Of a DNA stretch of 64,000 nt, positions 1 through 8,473 are shown in pieces. This stretch comes from Paenibacillus silvestris (GTDB taxonomy: Bacteria > Bacillota > Bacilli > Paenibacillales > NBRC-103111): NCBI RefSeq assembly GCF_009882985.1, contig NZ_WTUZ01000022.1, forward strand, positions 657,065-721,064, in the 5' to 3' direction. The position numbers were made by a program, and so were the translations under genes. The notes beneath the pieces are model-generated. The model worked only from the letters and a program-made list of their open reading frames with translations. It was not told where the DNA came from and searched no databases. The number at the start of each line of letters is the position of its first letter. Position 1 is the first letter of the stretch.

Positions 1-305
1 TTACGCGAAAGGACATAAGCTCCCAAGGATGTGACGATTAGGTTGGTGATGACACCGAAGAATAGGATGAAAATGGTGTTCTGGTAACCTTTGAGAATCG
101 CAGGGTTCTTGAAAACGCTTTTGTAAGCTTCAATACTGAAGCCTAATGGCTTGAACAAAAACCCTTTGTGGGTAATCAACTGCCCAGCATCGCTGATGGA
201 AGCGAAGGTGACGTAGAGAAGTGGATACAACGTAACGACAACGAGCAGAAGCAGCACAATGTGGATGATCGTAGTAAATACTTTGTCTGAGTAGCTGGTT
301 TTCAC
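1..305 (-). CDS. Sugar ABC transporter permease, LplC/YtcP type (partial, C-terminus outside window)
   Basis: Inner-membrane permease of a carbohydrate ABC importer. About 101 codons are visible from a GTG start at 303-305, preceded by GGAGGG; the rest lies beyond the left edge. The N-terminus gives one clear membrane segment (IIHIVLLLLVVVTLYPLLYV), followed by the linker 'SISDAGQL', typical of YtcP/LplC permeases, and a second hydrophobic stretch with 'LGAYVLSR'. It is the last visible gene of a minus-strand operon (solute-binding protein, LplB-type permease, this gene) and starts 16 bp after the preceding permease. It should pair with that permease; the ATPase is not in view, and Lpl-type systems often share an MsmX-like ATPase encoded elsewhere. 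The substrate is unknown. Confidence 0.9.
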   Translation of the reverse strand, partial: MKTSYSDKVFTTIIHIVLLLLVVVTLYPLLYVTFASISDAGQLITHKGFLFKPLGFSIEAYKSVFKNPAILKGYQNTIFILFFGVITNLIVTSLGAYVLSR

Positions 306-321
306 TTCAGTCCCTCCTTTC

Positions 322-1251
322 TCACCATAAGCTGCTTTGACTTATTTTTTTACTGATTTTATTGGCTGCAATGAGCAAGGCTAGATTGATAACGGAATTG
401 AACAAACCGACCGCGGAGCTGTAGCTCCAACCGAATTCGATTAAGCCTTTTCGATAAACGAAAGAGGAAATAACATCGGCCGTATCATACGTGCTGGGAT
501 TATACAGCAAAATAATTTTCTCGAAACCAACGTTTAGTAGATTCCCCATTCGCAGAATGAACATGATCGCGATGGTCGGGAGAATACCCGGGAGCGTAAT
601 ATGCCAGATTTGCTTGATTCGGTTGGCTCCGTCGATTTTCGCCGCTTCATACTGCTCCTGATCGATTCCCATGAGAGCCGCTAAATAAATGATAGACTCC
701 CATCCAATCTTCTGCCATATTTCCGATAAAATATAGATCGTCCGGAACATCTCAGGCTTCTGCAGCATGGCTGTGTCACTGAAGCCAAAGTAAGTCATAA
801 AGTTATTAATGAGCCCGCCATTATTCGTAAAATCTTTGATCATCCCGGCAATAACGATGAGGGAGATGAAATAAGGCATATACGTAACCGTTTGCACGAA
901 ACGCTGAAACCTTTTATTCGTCAGCTCATTGATCAGAATCGCCAAAATAATAGGTGCAGGAAACTCAAAGCATAGCGAGTAAAGCGAGATAATAACAGTG
1001 TTCTTGAGAATTCGCCAGAAATAATAGGAACTGAAGAAGTCATTGAAGTGCTGGAAGCCGACCCATGCGCTGCCCAAAATACCTTTATTCGGGGTATACT
1101 CCTTGAATGCAATCAGAGCTCCATACATCGGCGCATAATGGAAGACAAAGTAGTAGACCAGCACGGGTACCATCATGAGGTACAAATATTTGTTGAGCAA
1201 AAAATCGCGCTTAAAGCGTACTTGGAACGTTGCTTGCCCTGCTTTGCGCAT
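322..1251 (-). CDS. Sugar ABC transporter permease, LplB type
   Basis: Integral membrane permease (309 aa) of a carbohydrate ABC importer. The N-terminal cytoplasmic stretch leads into a first TM near residues 23-42 (YLYLMMVPVLVYYFVF), then the family signature 'MYGALIAFKEY'. The EAA-like loop that docks the ATPase is around 'EAAKIDGANRIKQIWHITLP' (about residues 202-221). Length is normal for LplB permeases. The ATG at 1249-1251 has GGAGAG upstream. It lies between the solute-binding lipoprotein and the second permease on the same strand, so the three form one operon. The hairpin at 1288-1309 between the lipoprotein and permease genes probably lowers permease expression relative to the binding protein. 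Specificity cannot be read from sequence; oligosaccharides or uronate sugars are plausible by family. Confidence 0.93.
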   Translation of the reverse strand: MRKAGQATFQVRFKRDFLLNKYLYLMMVPVLVYYFVFHYAPMYGALIAFKEYTPNKGILGSAWVGFQHFNDFFSSYYFWRILKNTVIISLYSLCFEFPAPIILAILINELTNKRFQRFVQTVTYMPYFISLIVIAGMIKDFTNNGGLINNFMTYFGFSDTAMLQKPEMFRTIYILSEIWQKIGWESIIYLAALMGIDQEQYEAAKIDGANRIKQIWHITLPGILPTIAIMFILRMGNLLNVGFEKIILLYNPSTYDTADVISSFVYRKGLIEFGWSYSSAVGLFNSVINLALLIAANKISKKISQSSLW

Positions 1252-1287
1252 GAAATCTCTCCTTTCGCCGCGAGTTTCTAGTAAAGC

Positions 1288-1309
1288 GGGGAGGGCGATT
1301 GCCCTCCCC
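1288..1309 (-). other. Intercistronic GC-rich hairpin between binding-protein and permease genes
   Basis: Perfect 9-bp inverted repeat GGGGAGGGC / GCCCTCCCC with a 4-nt loop, lying 12 bp after the solute-binding protein stop and 37 bp before the permease start in the minus direction. No U-run follows it on the minus strand, so it looks like a 3'-end-protecting or partial attenuation structure rather than a full terminator. Such hairpins commonly let the binding protein be made in excess over the permeases. Confidence 0.75.
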
Positions 1310-1321
1310 CTGGCTTGTTAA

Positions 1322-2983
1322 TTATCTTTTGTTGAAACGATCCAAGGAGGCTTTCTTAATTTCAAGCGCGCGGCTCAGTTTAACAGACTTGAATTTTTCT
1401 TGATATTTTTCGAAGGAATCTAAAGGCTCAGTGCCCAGAATGATTTTGAGCGTCATTTCATCAACCAACGTATTAAGGTCCGTCATGATTTTGGCAAGCT
1501 CTGTACTTTCTTCCGGTGTAGCCGTGATTGGTGGCAGTTTGTGTTTGTCTACATCTGTTTTTTGCCAAGTTGTAACCGCATCACGCTGCGTTTGCAAAGC
1601 CAGATATTGCTCAATGTAGCGTTTATCTTGAACGAATGGACCATTGTAGTTACCGCGTACATACAGGGACAGCGCTTGTGCCGGTGCTAATTTATCCGGA
1701 TTTTTCATGAGAAGGTCTGTATATTTCGGATAGCCATTTTCCATTTTGTAGGAAACGCCTTCGGTGCCGAAGTTAAAGTAATTATGACCTTCTTCGGAGT
1801 AACCATAGTCAAGAAGTTTCGCTGCAGTCTCAATATTTTTGGAAGAAGCCGTGATCGCAACCATACCACCTGGTGAGAAGGATGGATCTTTCTGGCCGTA
1901 CATCGCGATATCACCTTTTTTGAGCACCGGATATGGCGCTGCAATGAGTACGCCTTTCGGATCTTTCGCTGAAATAAGAGGCTGCCATTTCCCGATACCG
2001 CCGCCTGCATTATTGACAGTTACGCCTGTTGCACCGGAGGCCATATTGGCATCCAAAGCTTTGCCATCCGCTGTAGCGAAGTTTTTATCGATCAAGCCTT
2101 CTTCATACCATTTGCGAAGGGTACCCAAGAAATCTTTGTAGCCTTTTTCAGCCGGACCAAATTTAATCGTGCCATTGTCAATATAGAAATCACGCGTAAC
2201 GCCATAAGCACCTGCGAAAGCGCCGTTTCCTAATTCATTGAAAGGTCTAGGCACACTGACAACAGAGAATGCAGCTGTAGCGCCTTTCTTCTCTTTAAAA
2301 GCTTTAAGTGTCGTATACCAATCGTCAATCGTCTCTGGAATCGGCAGACCTAGTTCGTCCAGCCAGTCTTTCCGGATAATTGGACCTTGATAGACACGCA
2401 AGTAATCATCGCCGCGGATGAAAGGGAAGGAATAGTAGCTGCCGTTATCGGTTTTTACTTGTTTGTCGATTTCCGGATGCTCTTTCAGATATTTCTTCAA
2501 GTTAGGTGCAAATTTATCAATCGTATCATTCAGTTTCAAAATGTAGCCGTCTTTGATCGCTTTTTCAGGACCGCCAGGGAATGCTCCTTGCCAGTCGAAT
2601 TCAATCATATCCGGAAGATCACCTGATGCTAACAAAACGTTCAATGCTTGCTGACCTTGGTTGGTAGGAGGAGCAAGGAACTTCAATGGAACACCGGTCT
2701 TTTTCTGCCAATCCTGGAAGAAAGGAATGTCGGCGTGAGCGGCTTTAACACCTGTCACGTTGCCAGGCAGTTCGCCCCAGTACGTTAGAGTCTTGTCTGT
2801 TTTGAGCGGATACGAAGCAGGTGCGGCAGCTGCCGCTGGAGCGGTGGTTCCGCCGGCAGTCGCTTTCGGACTCGTGCTAGATTCTGCAGACGGTGTGTTC
2901 GATGACGAACAAGCGACAGTCAAGCTTCCCATTAACGTTGTTGCGACAAGCACGGTGAACATTTTTTTTCTGTTTTTTTGCAT
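1322..2983 (-). CDS. ABC transporter extracellular solute-binding lipoprotein, LplA-like
   Basis: Secreted, lipid-anchored binding protein (553 aa) that delivers a carbohydrate to the adjacent permeases. A lipoprotein signal is plain: basic 'KNRKKM', hydrophobic core, lipobox 'LTVAC' with Cys at about residue 25. A Ser/Thr/Ala/Pro linker (residues 26-58) precedes the folded domain starting 'YPLKTDKTLTYWGELPG'. Length and the 'FQDWQKKTGVPLKFLAPP' opening fit large family-1 binding proteins of the Lpl/YtcQ type. ATG start with AGGAGG 8 bp upstream. It is the first gene of the transporter operon, with a perfect-consensus cre site about 110 bp upstream, so CcpA repression is likely, plus control by the membrane AraC protein encoded just upstream. 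Confidence 0.93.
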   Translation of the reverse strand: MQKNRKKMFTVLVATTLMGSLTVACSSSNTPSAESSTSPKATAGGTTAPAAAAAPASYPLKTDKTLTYWGELPGNVTGVKAAHADIPFFQDWQKKTGVPLKFLAPPTNQGQQALNVLLASGDLPDMIEFDWQGAFPGGPEKAIKDGYILKLNDTIDKFAPNLKKYLKEHPEIDKQVKTDNGSYYSFPFIRGDDYLRVYQGPIIRKDWLDELGLPIPETIDDWYTTLKAFKEKKGATAAFSVVSVPRPFNELGNGAFAGAYGVTRDFYIDNGTIKFGPAEKGYKDFLGTLRKWYEEGLIDKNFATADGKALDANMASGATGVTVNNAGGGIGKWQPLISAKDPKGVLIAAPYPVLKKGDIAMYGQKDPSFSPGGMVAITASSKNIETAAKLLDYGYSEEGHNYFNFGTEGVSYKMENGYPKYTDLLMKNPDKLAPAQALSLYVRGNYNGPFVQDKRYIEQYLALQTQRDAVTTWQKTDVDKHKLPPITATPEESTELAKIMTDLNTLVDEMTLKIILGTEPLDSFEKYQEKFKSVKLSRALEIKKASLDRFNKR

Positions 2984-3092
2984 TGATTGACCTCCTAAGA
3001 GTTACTGAGTTTTTCGCCAAGCAAACTGGCATTGCAGACGATGCTGCATGAATGCTGTAAATTGAGGCGATCTCTGTCACACCTTTACTATA

Positions 3093-3106
3093 TGATAACG
3101 CTTACA
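3093..3106 (-). promoter_or_regulatory. cre site (CcpA operator) upstream of the ABC operon
   Basis: On the minus strand the sequence TGTAAGCGTTATCA fits the catabolite-responsive-element consensus TGWAANCGNTNWCA at every position. It lies 110-123 bp upstream of the binding-protein start codon, in the only intergenic space before the operon, which is where a CcpA operator would act. The assignment rests on sequence match and position. Confidence 0.7.
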
Positions 3107-3203
3107 ATTCAACCATCTGCAAATTATCCAATTGCTTCTTGAATAGTTGAGATAGGCTCTACAAAATGTCCAATCGGGTCTTCAAAATAGCCAATATAGG
3201 CCT

Positions 3204-3236
3204 ATAAAAAGGAGTGGACAGCCTATTGGCTGCCCG
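3204..3236 (-). terminator. Rho-independent terminator after the AraC regulator
   Basis: Inverted repeat GGGCAGCC / GGCTGTCC with a short loop, followed on the minus strand by a short U-rich stretch (CCTTTTTA). It is just downstream of the AraC regulator stop codon (3243), separating it from the ABC operon, which would then have its own promoter. Confidence 0.6.
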
Positions 3237-3242
3237 TAATAT

Positions 3243-5612
3243 CTACTTTTCAATCAGTTCCTTATATTTTCCCGGCGTAATACCTTCGACTTTCTTGAAC
3301 ACACGGATGAAGGCATTAATATCATTGAACCCCACGCCATTCGCAGCATCGCCGACCGACTGCTCTTGGCTTTTCAGAAGCTGCTTGGATTTGTCGATCC
3401 TGACTTTATTGATGCGATCGAGCAGCCCTTCGCCTACGTAATCTTTGAACAGCTTGGACAAGTAAGTAGCTTTGCGGTCAAAATGGCTGCCAATCATGGT
3501 TACATTCAAATTCGCGTCGGAGTAATTATTTTCGATATACATAGAAATTTCGTCGACCAACTGCTGCAGCGCTTTTTGCCGCGTTTGCGAGATGGCAGCC
3601 TGACGTTTGGCAGATGTATATGCGCAAACCTGCTCTAGCATTTCGTTCAAATAGAGATTCATTTCCGGGACGGTTATGCTGCTTAACAGCCGGTCGACCA
3701 GCTTGGGATTGCGGATGAAGAAGCTCTCCTGAATGTCACCTGTTTCACTAATGCTTTTCATCATTGTAGTTACCAAGCCTAATATTAAGCACTTGGTTAA
3801 GGAGACGGAAATCCCGCGGATTTCAAAATTTTTGTTCATGATCTCGGCAAGAATGCTCTTAGCGTCTTCTAATTCCCCTGATTTCACAGCATACAGAAAC
3901 TGTTGTTCAACTTGCACGGGATAATAGTAACCGGAAGCAGGTTCACAGGGACGGTTAGCTTGCAAATCATCATAGGCGAGAATTTCACGTCCTCCCATAA
4001 CCAGCTTGTAGGCCATGGAATCTAACGCTTCCAAGAAGGCTTCAGGTACTTTTGATATTTTCTCATGGATGCTGCTGATCGAGATCGTCAAATGAATGTC
4101 ATAAGTAGCGGATAGGAAACGCTGCGTCTCTTCAGCGATGCGCAGCAGTTCCTCCTTGCCGTTCGTATCCTTTTCCAGCGTTAAATTGACTAAGCAGGCA
4201 AGCGAGTCGTCGATCTCCGTCGCATAGCCGCGGTGCCGCTTGGATGTCAACTCTTCCACAACATTCATAATAATGAATTGCAGCAGCTTCCACTTATCCT
4301 CATCCGACGTATGGGTAATCCGTCCGAAGAACGGCGAGCTTTTATCAACGACGAACAGCATGACGGCGAAATCTTTGCGATCCAGCTTCATATCGAAAGT
4401 CGTCAAGGCTTCGGCAATTGGCATATGCCGGTCTAGCTTTCCTTTCAGCAACTTCTCGATGAAGTGAGAGCGGACCATGTGCCGCTGCTGTTCCATTTTG
4501 CTTTTGAAATCAGCCATCTCGAGTAAAGTGCTGTCTACAGCTTCTTGTATGAAGTGAAACTCGTTATAGCGCTCGCCAGAGGCATAGGTCATCTTTTTGG
4601 AAAAAGCATGGACGAGGCGCCGGACGGGATTATAATTGCGCCGTAAAAAGAAGAAAGTCAGAATGCCGCCGCCAAGCAGCGAAATCGCCATACTCATATA
4701 CGTTAGATTACGGATGTGAGCCGCTTTTTGCCAATAAATCGTACTCGGCATAATGGACACATATTTTAACTTGGAGAGGGGGGATTGAATGTTAAAAACC
4801 TCGTATTTCTCATGATCTGCCCCGGAAAAATAGAAGTTTGGCGTGTTAGCTAATTTGTCGTAAGGGAAATCGCTTGGAAGCGCATGGGCCGAATTGGAAG
4901 CCAGAATCTGATTCTCATTATTCAGAATAAAGACGTGACCTTTATTGAAAATCTCCATATTTTGAATAACGCCAAGAAGACGAGACTGATCAACCATAAT
5001 GACATTCGTGGCAAGCGGCTGATTGTGTTCAACAGGGTAGGTGCTGATATAGGCAACCGTTTTGCGCAGCATGTTATCGTCGCCGATTCGGGTCATCGGA
5101 ATAAACCCTTTGAAGTTGGGACGGGTCATGATCTCTTGCCAGGCTGAGAAGGAAAATTCATCGCTCATATGCAAAGTTTGATAGGCAAAAGAGCTAGGCC
5201 TGACCGTAGTAGGGAGGATAACGGATTGATCCTTATACAAATAGATATAGAAAGAGTCAATTAGCGGATAGGAGGTTTTGTACATCGATAGATTGCGTGC
5301 GATTTGAGAAATATCATAGCGATATTCTTTGGGAAAGGTCTCATATTTATTCGAGTAGAGCAGTTCCTGCATGTTCACATTCCAAGTGATTTCAAAGTTA
5401 AGCTGCTCCATCGCTTTGAATTGGTTGTCCATGACTTCGCGAACCTGTTTCAATAGGGAATCATTGGCTTGCTGAATTTCATCCTTCAGCGTTTTGTTGG
5501 ATTCCATGTACAAGAGTAAACCGATGACGACAGGTAAAAGGAGAATAACGATATAGGAGATCATCCAGGTTAAGACAATGCTTTGTCCGTTAAAGATGAT
5601 TTTATTCTTCAT
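3243..5612 (-). CDS. Membrane-bound AraC-family transcriptional regulator with extracellular sensor
   Basis: One-component regulator (789 aa). TM1 lies near residues 14-32 (LTWMISYIVILLLPVVIGLL), followed by an extracellular region of about 260 residues with a Cache-like look, TM2 near residues 302-320 (MSMAISLLGGGILTFFFL), a long cytoplasmic linker, and a C-terminal AraC HTH pair (about residues 690-785; 'SDANLNVTMIGSHFDRKATY' and 'GFNDINAFIRVFKKVEGITPG'). Such proteins, common in Paenibacillus next to Lpl-type importers, are thought to sense the sugar or its binding protein outside the cell and activate the transporter. Co-oriented with the ABC operon 260 bp downstream. ATG at 5612 has GAGGGG 9 bp upstream. 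A cre-like site lies at 5670-5683. Confidence 0.9.
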   Translation of the reverse strand: MKNKIIFNGQSIVLTWMISYIVILLLPVVIGLLLYMESNKTLKDEIQQANDSLLKQVREVMDNQFKAMEQLNFEITWNVNMQELLYSNKYETFPKEYRYDISQIARNLSMYKTSYPLIDSFYIYLYKDQSVILPTTVRPSSFAYQTLHMSDEFSFSAWQEIMTRPNFKGFIPMTRIGDDNMLRKTVAYISTYPVEHNQPLATNVIMVDQSRLLGVIQNMEIFNKGHVFILNNENQILASNSAHALPSDFPYDKLANTPNFYFSGADHEKYEVFNIQSPLSKLKYVSIMPSTIYWQKAAHIRNLTYMSMAISLLGGGILTFFFLRRNYNPVRRLVHAFSKKMTYASGERYNEFHFIQEAVDSTLLEMADFKSKMEQQRHMVRSHFIEKLLKGKLDRHMPIAEALTTFDMKLDRKDFAVMLFVVDKSSPFFGRITHTSDEDKWKLLQFIIMNVVEELTSKRHRGYATEIDDSLACLVNLTLEKDTNGKEELLRIAEETQRFLSATYDIHLTISISSIHEKISKVPEAFLEALDSMAYKLVMGGREILAYDDLQANRPCEPASGYYYPVQVEQQFLYAVKSGELEDAKSILAEIMNKNFEIRGISVSLTKCLILGLVTTMMKSISETGDIQESFFIRNPKLVDRLLSSITVPEMNLYLNEMLEQVCAYTSAKRQAAISQTRQKALQQLVDEISMYIENNYSDANLNVTMIGSHFDRKATYLSKLFKDYVGEGLLDRINKVRIDKSKQLLKSQEQSVGDAANGVGFNDINAFIRVFKKVEGITPGKYKELIEK

Positions 5613-5669
5613 GCTAGCAATCCCCTCACAATCAAAATCGGACTCGATAACGAGTTCATAGCGACACTA

Positions 5670-5683
5670 TGTATGCGCTCTCA
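5670..5683. promoter_or_regulatory. cre-like site upstream of the AraC regulator
   Basis: TGTATGCGCTCTCA matches the cre consensus TGWAANCGNTNWCA at all but one fixed position (T for A at position 5). It lies 58-71 bp upstream of the AraC start codon, between it and the end of the MFS gene. With one mismatch it is weaker than the site at 3093, but having two such sites in one sugar locus is suggestive. Confidence 0.4.
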
Positions 5684-5738
5684 TTTCATTGTATTTCCTT
5701 TCCATCGCCTAAGTCAACGATAGAAAAGAACCAATTTT

Positions 5739-7004
5739 TTATTGCGATTCTTCAACTGGCTTGAACCGATTTTTCCCGAAAAAGAAATAAAATAAATAAG
5801 AGATTACCGTGTAGACCACGGCAGTAATGCAGAAAGCATAGGCGTAGCCGTAGTAGGGGCCATGTCGGAAAACTAGGCCTGTACTTATCGGAGCCGCCAA
5901 GAACCAGCCCAAGTTGAAAACGGCTTCCCCGGAAGAGGAGGCCAGCCCGCGCAGCGAGCGGTCGACATAACTCATTTTGACTGAGTTGTAGAAGGGATTC
6001 GCCGCATTCATCAAGGCCTGACGGAACAAATACCCGCCGGAGGACAAGTAGAAATTAGCCGAGAAAGCCGTCAAGAGGAGAAAGGGGATGGAACAGAGCT
6101 GCAAGTACACAACGGATCTGACTTCCCCGAATCTCTTCACAATCATAGGGCCAATGAGAAAGGCAATCGCTGTTGCTCCTTGGCCTAACGCCACAACAAT
6201 GCCGATCGCAGACTTCGAAGCTTCAAAACGATCCTCGAAATACACATTTAGATATGGAACAATCATTCCTCCGCCGATAGCTGACAGTAAACCGAGTAGG
6301 CAGAAAATAGCGATGACTTGCAAGGAAGATTTGTGGGAGCGCCACGAATGTTTCCAATTGAGCGCTTCTCTCCGCGGCTGGATTTCCTGCTCACTTTTTT
6401 CGAACATAGCCACAGGGATAACACCAAGCGCAGCGAAGACGACGCCAATTAGTAAAGTGAAACGTAAACTTAGAATCTCCTCAAATCCGATGACGAATTG
6501 AAAAAAGTCACATAGAAGGCCTCCGAGCGCAATACCCACAACATTGGCAATCATCACAAGCGCCATATTAAAGCTGAACAAGTGTACACGCTGCTGGGGA
6601 GTGGAATTGTTAGCCATAAAAGGCAGAATGGTCGCTGAGACCACAGCTAACGCCATGCCTCCGAAGAAAGAGGAGACAAGCATGCCTCCTTCAGCCTCGA
6701 ATAACGAGCGAATCGTTAAGGCGACAATCGTAAAAACAAGACCAAACGTAATAACACGTTTCGGCCCGAATCGGTCATTCATAATACCTGCGGGAATAAG
6801 AATGATAGCTGCTGCCAGTGAAGTCATGCCAACGATGCTGCCGACCGTCGTTTGCTCGTAGCCGAGACTTTTGACATACAGATTATAAACGAGACCAAAC
6901 ATACCCAATCCTAGGTTCCAAACAAAGTTAAAGCAAAAGAATAGCAAAATATTTCGACTGTATCCCTGAAACTGAGACTTCCATTCTTGAAGTAAATTCG
7001 TCAT
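5739..7004 (-). CDS. Major facilitator superfamily transporter
   Basis: Twelve-segment secondary transporter (421 aa). The MFS loop 2-3 signature is visible as 'GIMNDRFGPKRVITFG'. The substrate is not evident: sugar efflux or drug export are both possible. I chose the ATG at 7002-7004 (MTNLLQEWKSQF), preceded by AAGGCAGGA. The open frame runs upstream to 7307, but that extension has no transporter-like sequence and would run through the divergent ydjO-like gene. It ends about 125 bp before the AraC regulator on the same strand, so it could share a transcript, but no terminator or promoter was clear between them. Confidence 0.88.
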   Translation of the reverse strand: MTNLLQEWKSQFQGYSRNILLFFCFNFVWNLGLGMFGLVYNLYVKSLGYEQTTVGSIVGMTSLAAAIILIPAGIMNDRFGPKRVITFGLVFTIVALTIRSLFEAEGGMLVSSFFGGMALAVVSATILPFMANNSTPQQRVHLFSFNMALVMIANVVGIALGGLLCDFFQFVIGFEEILSLRFTLLIGVVFAALGVIPVAMFEKSEQEIQPRREALNWKHSWRSHKSSLQVIAIFCLLGLLSAIGGGMIVPYLNVYFEDRFEASKSAIGIVVALGQGATAIAFLIGPMIVKRFGEVRSVVYLQLCSIPFLLLTAFSANFYLSSGGYLFRQALMNAANPFYNSVKMSYVDRSLRGLASSSGEAVFNLGWFLAAPISTGLVFRHGPYYGYAYAFCITAVVYTVISYLFYFFFGKNRFKPVEESQ

Positions 7005-7152
7005 GCGAGATTCCTGCCTTCGTATTGTGTGTCTAATTTGTAGCCGCTTTACCCATTCTACCACCGGTAAATAATTTTGAACACGGGAAAGACTTGATAT
7101 TAAATTGGATCTGTATAATAATAAGTAGTCTAATCTACGAAACAGGGAGAAC

Positions 7153-7395
7153 ATGCTGAAAATGTCTACATCAACGAGTACCGTTACGGAAGAACAGAAA
7201 CCAGAAGTCGAACAGATTGAAATTTGGAAATGTAAAGAGGGAGATTGTAAAGCATGGGTTCGCAAAGAATTCGTTACGGAAGCTTTACCAACATGCCCGC
7301 TCTGCAAAAATCCGATGATCCGCAGCTATAAGCACGTGCCTGTGACTGCGAAAAAAGGAAACAAAAAGTTCCTAGTAGGGAAAAAACGTTTCTAA
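7153..7395 (+). CDS. YdjO-like cold-inducible small zinc-ribbon protein
   Basis: 80-residue protein with two cysteine pairs: 'WKCKEGDCKAWV' and 'PTCPLCKNPMIR', which would make a small zinc ribbon, then a basic tail ending 'GKKRF'. This pattern matches the YdjO family of Bacillales, annotated as cold-inducible; the molecular role is unknown. GGGAG lies 3 bp before the ATG at 7153 and 12 bp before a second in-frame ATG at 7162, so either could start translation. Monocistronic: its own strong terminator follows at 7409-7463, and the MFS gene is divergent. Confidence 0.8.
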   Translation: MLKMSTSTSTVTEEQKPEVEQIEIWKCKEGDCKAWVRKEFVTEALPTCPLCKNPMIRSYKHVPVTAKKGNKKFLVGKKRF

Positions 7396-7408
7396 TTTAT
7401 GAATATCC

Positions 7409-7463
7409 AAAGACCAAAGCATCTTCAACAACGCTCTTTGAGTGATGCTTTCGGTCTTTTTTT
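7409..7463 (+). terminator. Rho-independent terminator after the ydjO-like gene
   Basis: Long stem AAAGACCAAAGCATC / GATGCTTTCGGTCTTT followed by a run of T, starting 14 bp after the stop codon. Confidence 0.9.
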
Positions 7464-7517
7464 CTTGCAAGATTAACGGTGAATAAGCATACGATGATTA
7501 GTGAGGGGGGAATGCCG

Positions 7518-7961
7518 ATGGAGCAGCCTGATCTAAATCTAAGTAATGACACCAAAGTGTTGATAGAAAAGCTGAAAAAGAGAAAGAAAGAATGGGATAG
7601 ACTGAAGAAGGCGCAATGGCTATTTCTCAGTTTGACTGGCGCATTGTTACTCTATTGCACAGTATCCTTTTATCAAAAGGTTTTATTAGTTTCGGGTGGG
7701 AATGCGATGGTCATCCTGAACCTACTTGTTTCGAACAAGCGATTAACGTTTTCTCTGCTGGCTTGCATAAGCTTTTTCATGTTTAGCCGAAACCTTGTGA
7801 AGCAAAAAGAGAAAGCCAAAACGAAATACGAGAATATCCGTATGGAAACCGTCGATAGACTTGATGCTGATTGGTTGCATGACGTTAAGTCGGAAACTCG
7901 TGATAAGATTTCTAGTTATCTAGATAAAAAGTATGATATTAATATTTCTTATAAAGGTTGA
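7518..7961 (+). CDS. YpbF-like (DUF2663) membrane protein
   Basis: 147-residue protein with an N-terminal charged helix ('LKKRKKEWDRLKKAQW'), two hydrophobic segments (about residues 37-55, WLFLSLTGALLLYCTVSFY, and 76-92, FSLLACISFFMF), and a charged C-terminus ending 'KKYDINISYKG'. This layout resembles the DUF2663/YpbF family of Bacillales, whose function is unknown; the family call is moderate. I start at ATG 7518, which has GAGGGGGG 7 bp upstream; the ATG at 7512 is too close to that site and the longer frame from 7479 lacks one. No operon partner; the omega-like gene follows 127 bp later. Confidence 0.65.
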   Translation: MEQPDLNLSNDTKVLIEKLKKRKKEWDRLKKAQWLFLSLTGALLLYCTVSFYQKVLLVSGGNAMVILNLLVSNKRLTFSLLACISFFMFSRNLVKQKEKAKTKYENIRMETVDRLDADWLHDVKSETRDKISSYLDKKYDINISYKG

Positions 7962-8088
7962 TTCGCTAATATAAATGGATTATTAGCTGATAAAAAGGGT
8001 ATACTAATAGAAACTGTGCCCCCAAAATAGCCGCTCATGAAAAACGTCGAATACCAAAAATCGCAATACGGGAACTGAGGTAATTTGA

Positions 8089-8304
8089 ATGTTATATCCT
8101 TCGATTGATAAATTGCTTGATATCGTTGATAGCAAGTATTCGCTAGTTGTAGCTTCTTCCATGAGAGCAAGATCTTTGCGCGATGGTGCCAAATCTGATT
8201 TGAAAGGCCAAAAGTCTTTTAAATATGTTGGCATTGCTTTAGAAGAACTTTATGGCAACTATATCAGTTATGAAAAACTTAAAACCGAGCCGGATAAGAA
8301 ATAA
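8089..8304 (+). CDS. RNA polymerase omega subunit, probably a stand-alone paralogue
   Basis: 71-residue protein that aligns with Firmicute omega: 'MLYPSIDKLLDIVDSKYSLV' at the N-terminus, the basic 'ASSMRARSLRDGAKSDLKG' segment, and 'KYVGIALEELY', the conserved 'VGxALEEi' motif that clasps the beta-prime subunit. Omega helps assemble and stabilise the core enzyme. GAGGT lies 8 bp before the ATG. In Bacillales rpoZ normally sits between gmk and coaBC; here its neighbours are a YpbF-like gene and an unknown gene, and a terminator follows directly. That argues for a second omega, or for a relocated single copy. The RARxLRDG stretch is intact, so it could bind polymerase. Confidence 0.8.
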   Translation: MLYPSIDKLLDIVDSKYSLVVASSMRARSLRDGAKSDLKGQKSFKYVGIALEELYGNYISYEKLKTEPDKK

Positions 8305-8315
8305 AAGACCAGGAG

Positions 8316-8387
8316 AAAACCTTCAAGGCAGCAGATGAGCAGCTAGGCAACTAGTTGATGTCACTTGTATGCGTGAAGGTTTTTTTT
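8316..8387 (+). terminator. Rho-independent terminator with long internal structured loop
   Basis: Base stem AAAACCTTCA / TGAAGGTTTT followed by a T-run. The enclosed 48 nt includes a smaller CTAG-GCAA-CTAG hairpin. It begins 11 bp after the omega-like stop codon. Confidence 0.75.
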
Positions 8388-8473
8388 GCGTGTGGAATCT
8401 AGTCATAATTTTGGTAGAGATAGAATACTAGTAAGAGAGGAGTGATAGCTCAGTATAAAGGGGTTGTAGCTGG

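Noticed and set aside
7005-7307. N-terminal extension of the MFS transporter
   Set aside because: It has no TM or transporter sequence, overlaps the divergent ydjO-like gene, and a proper start with ribosome site exists at 7004.
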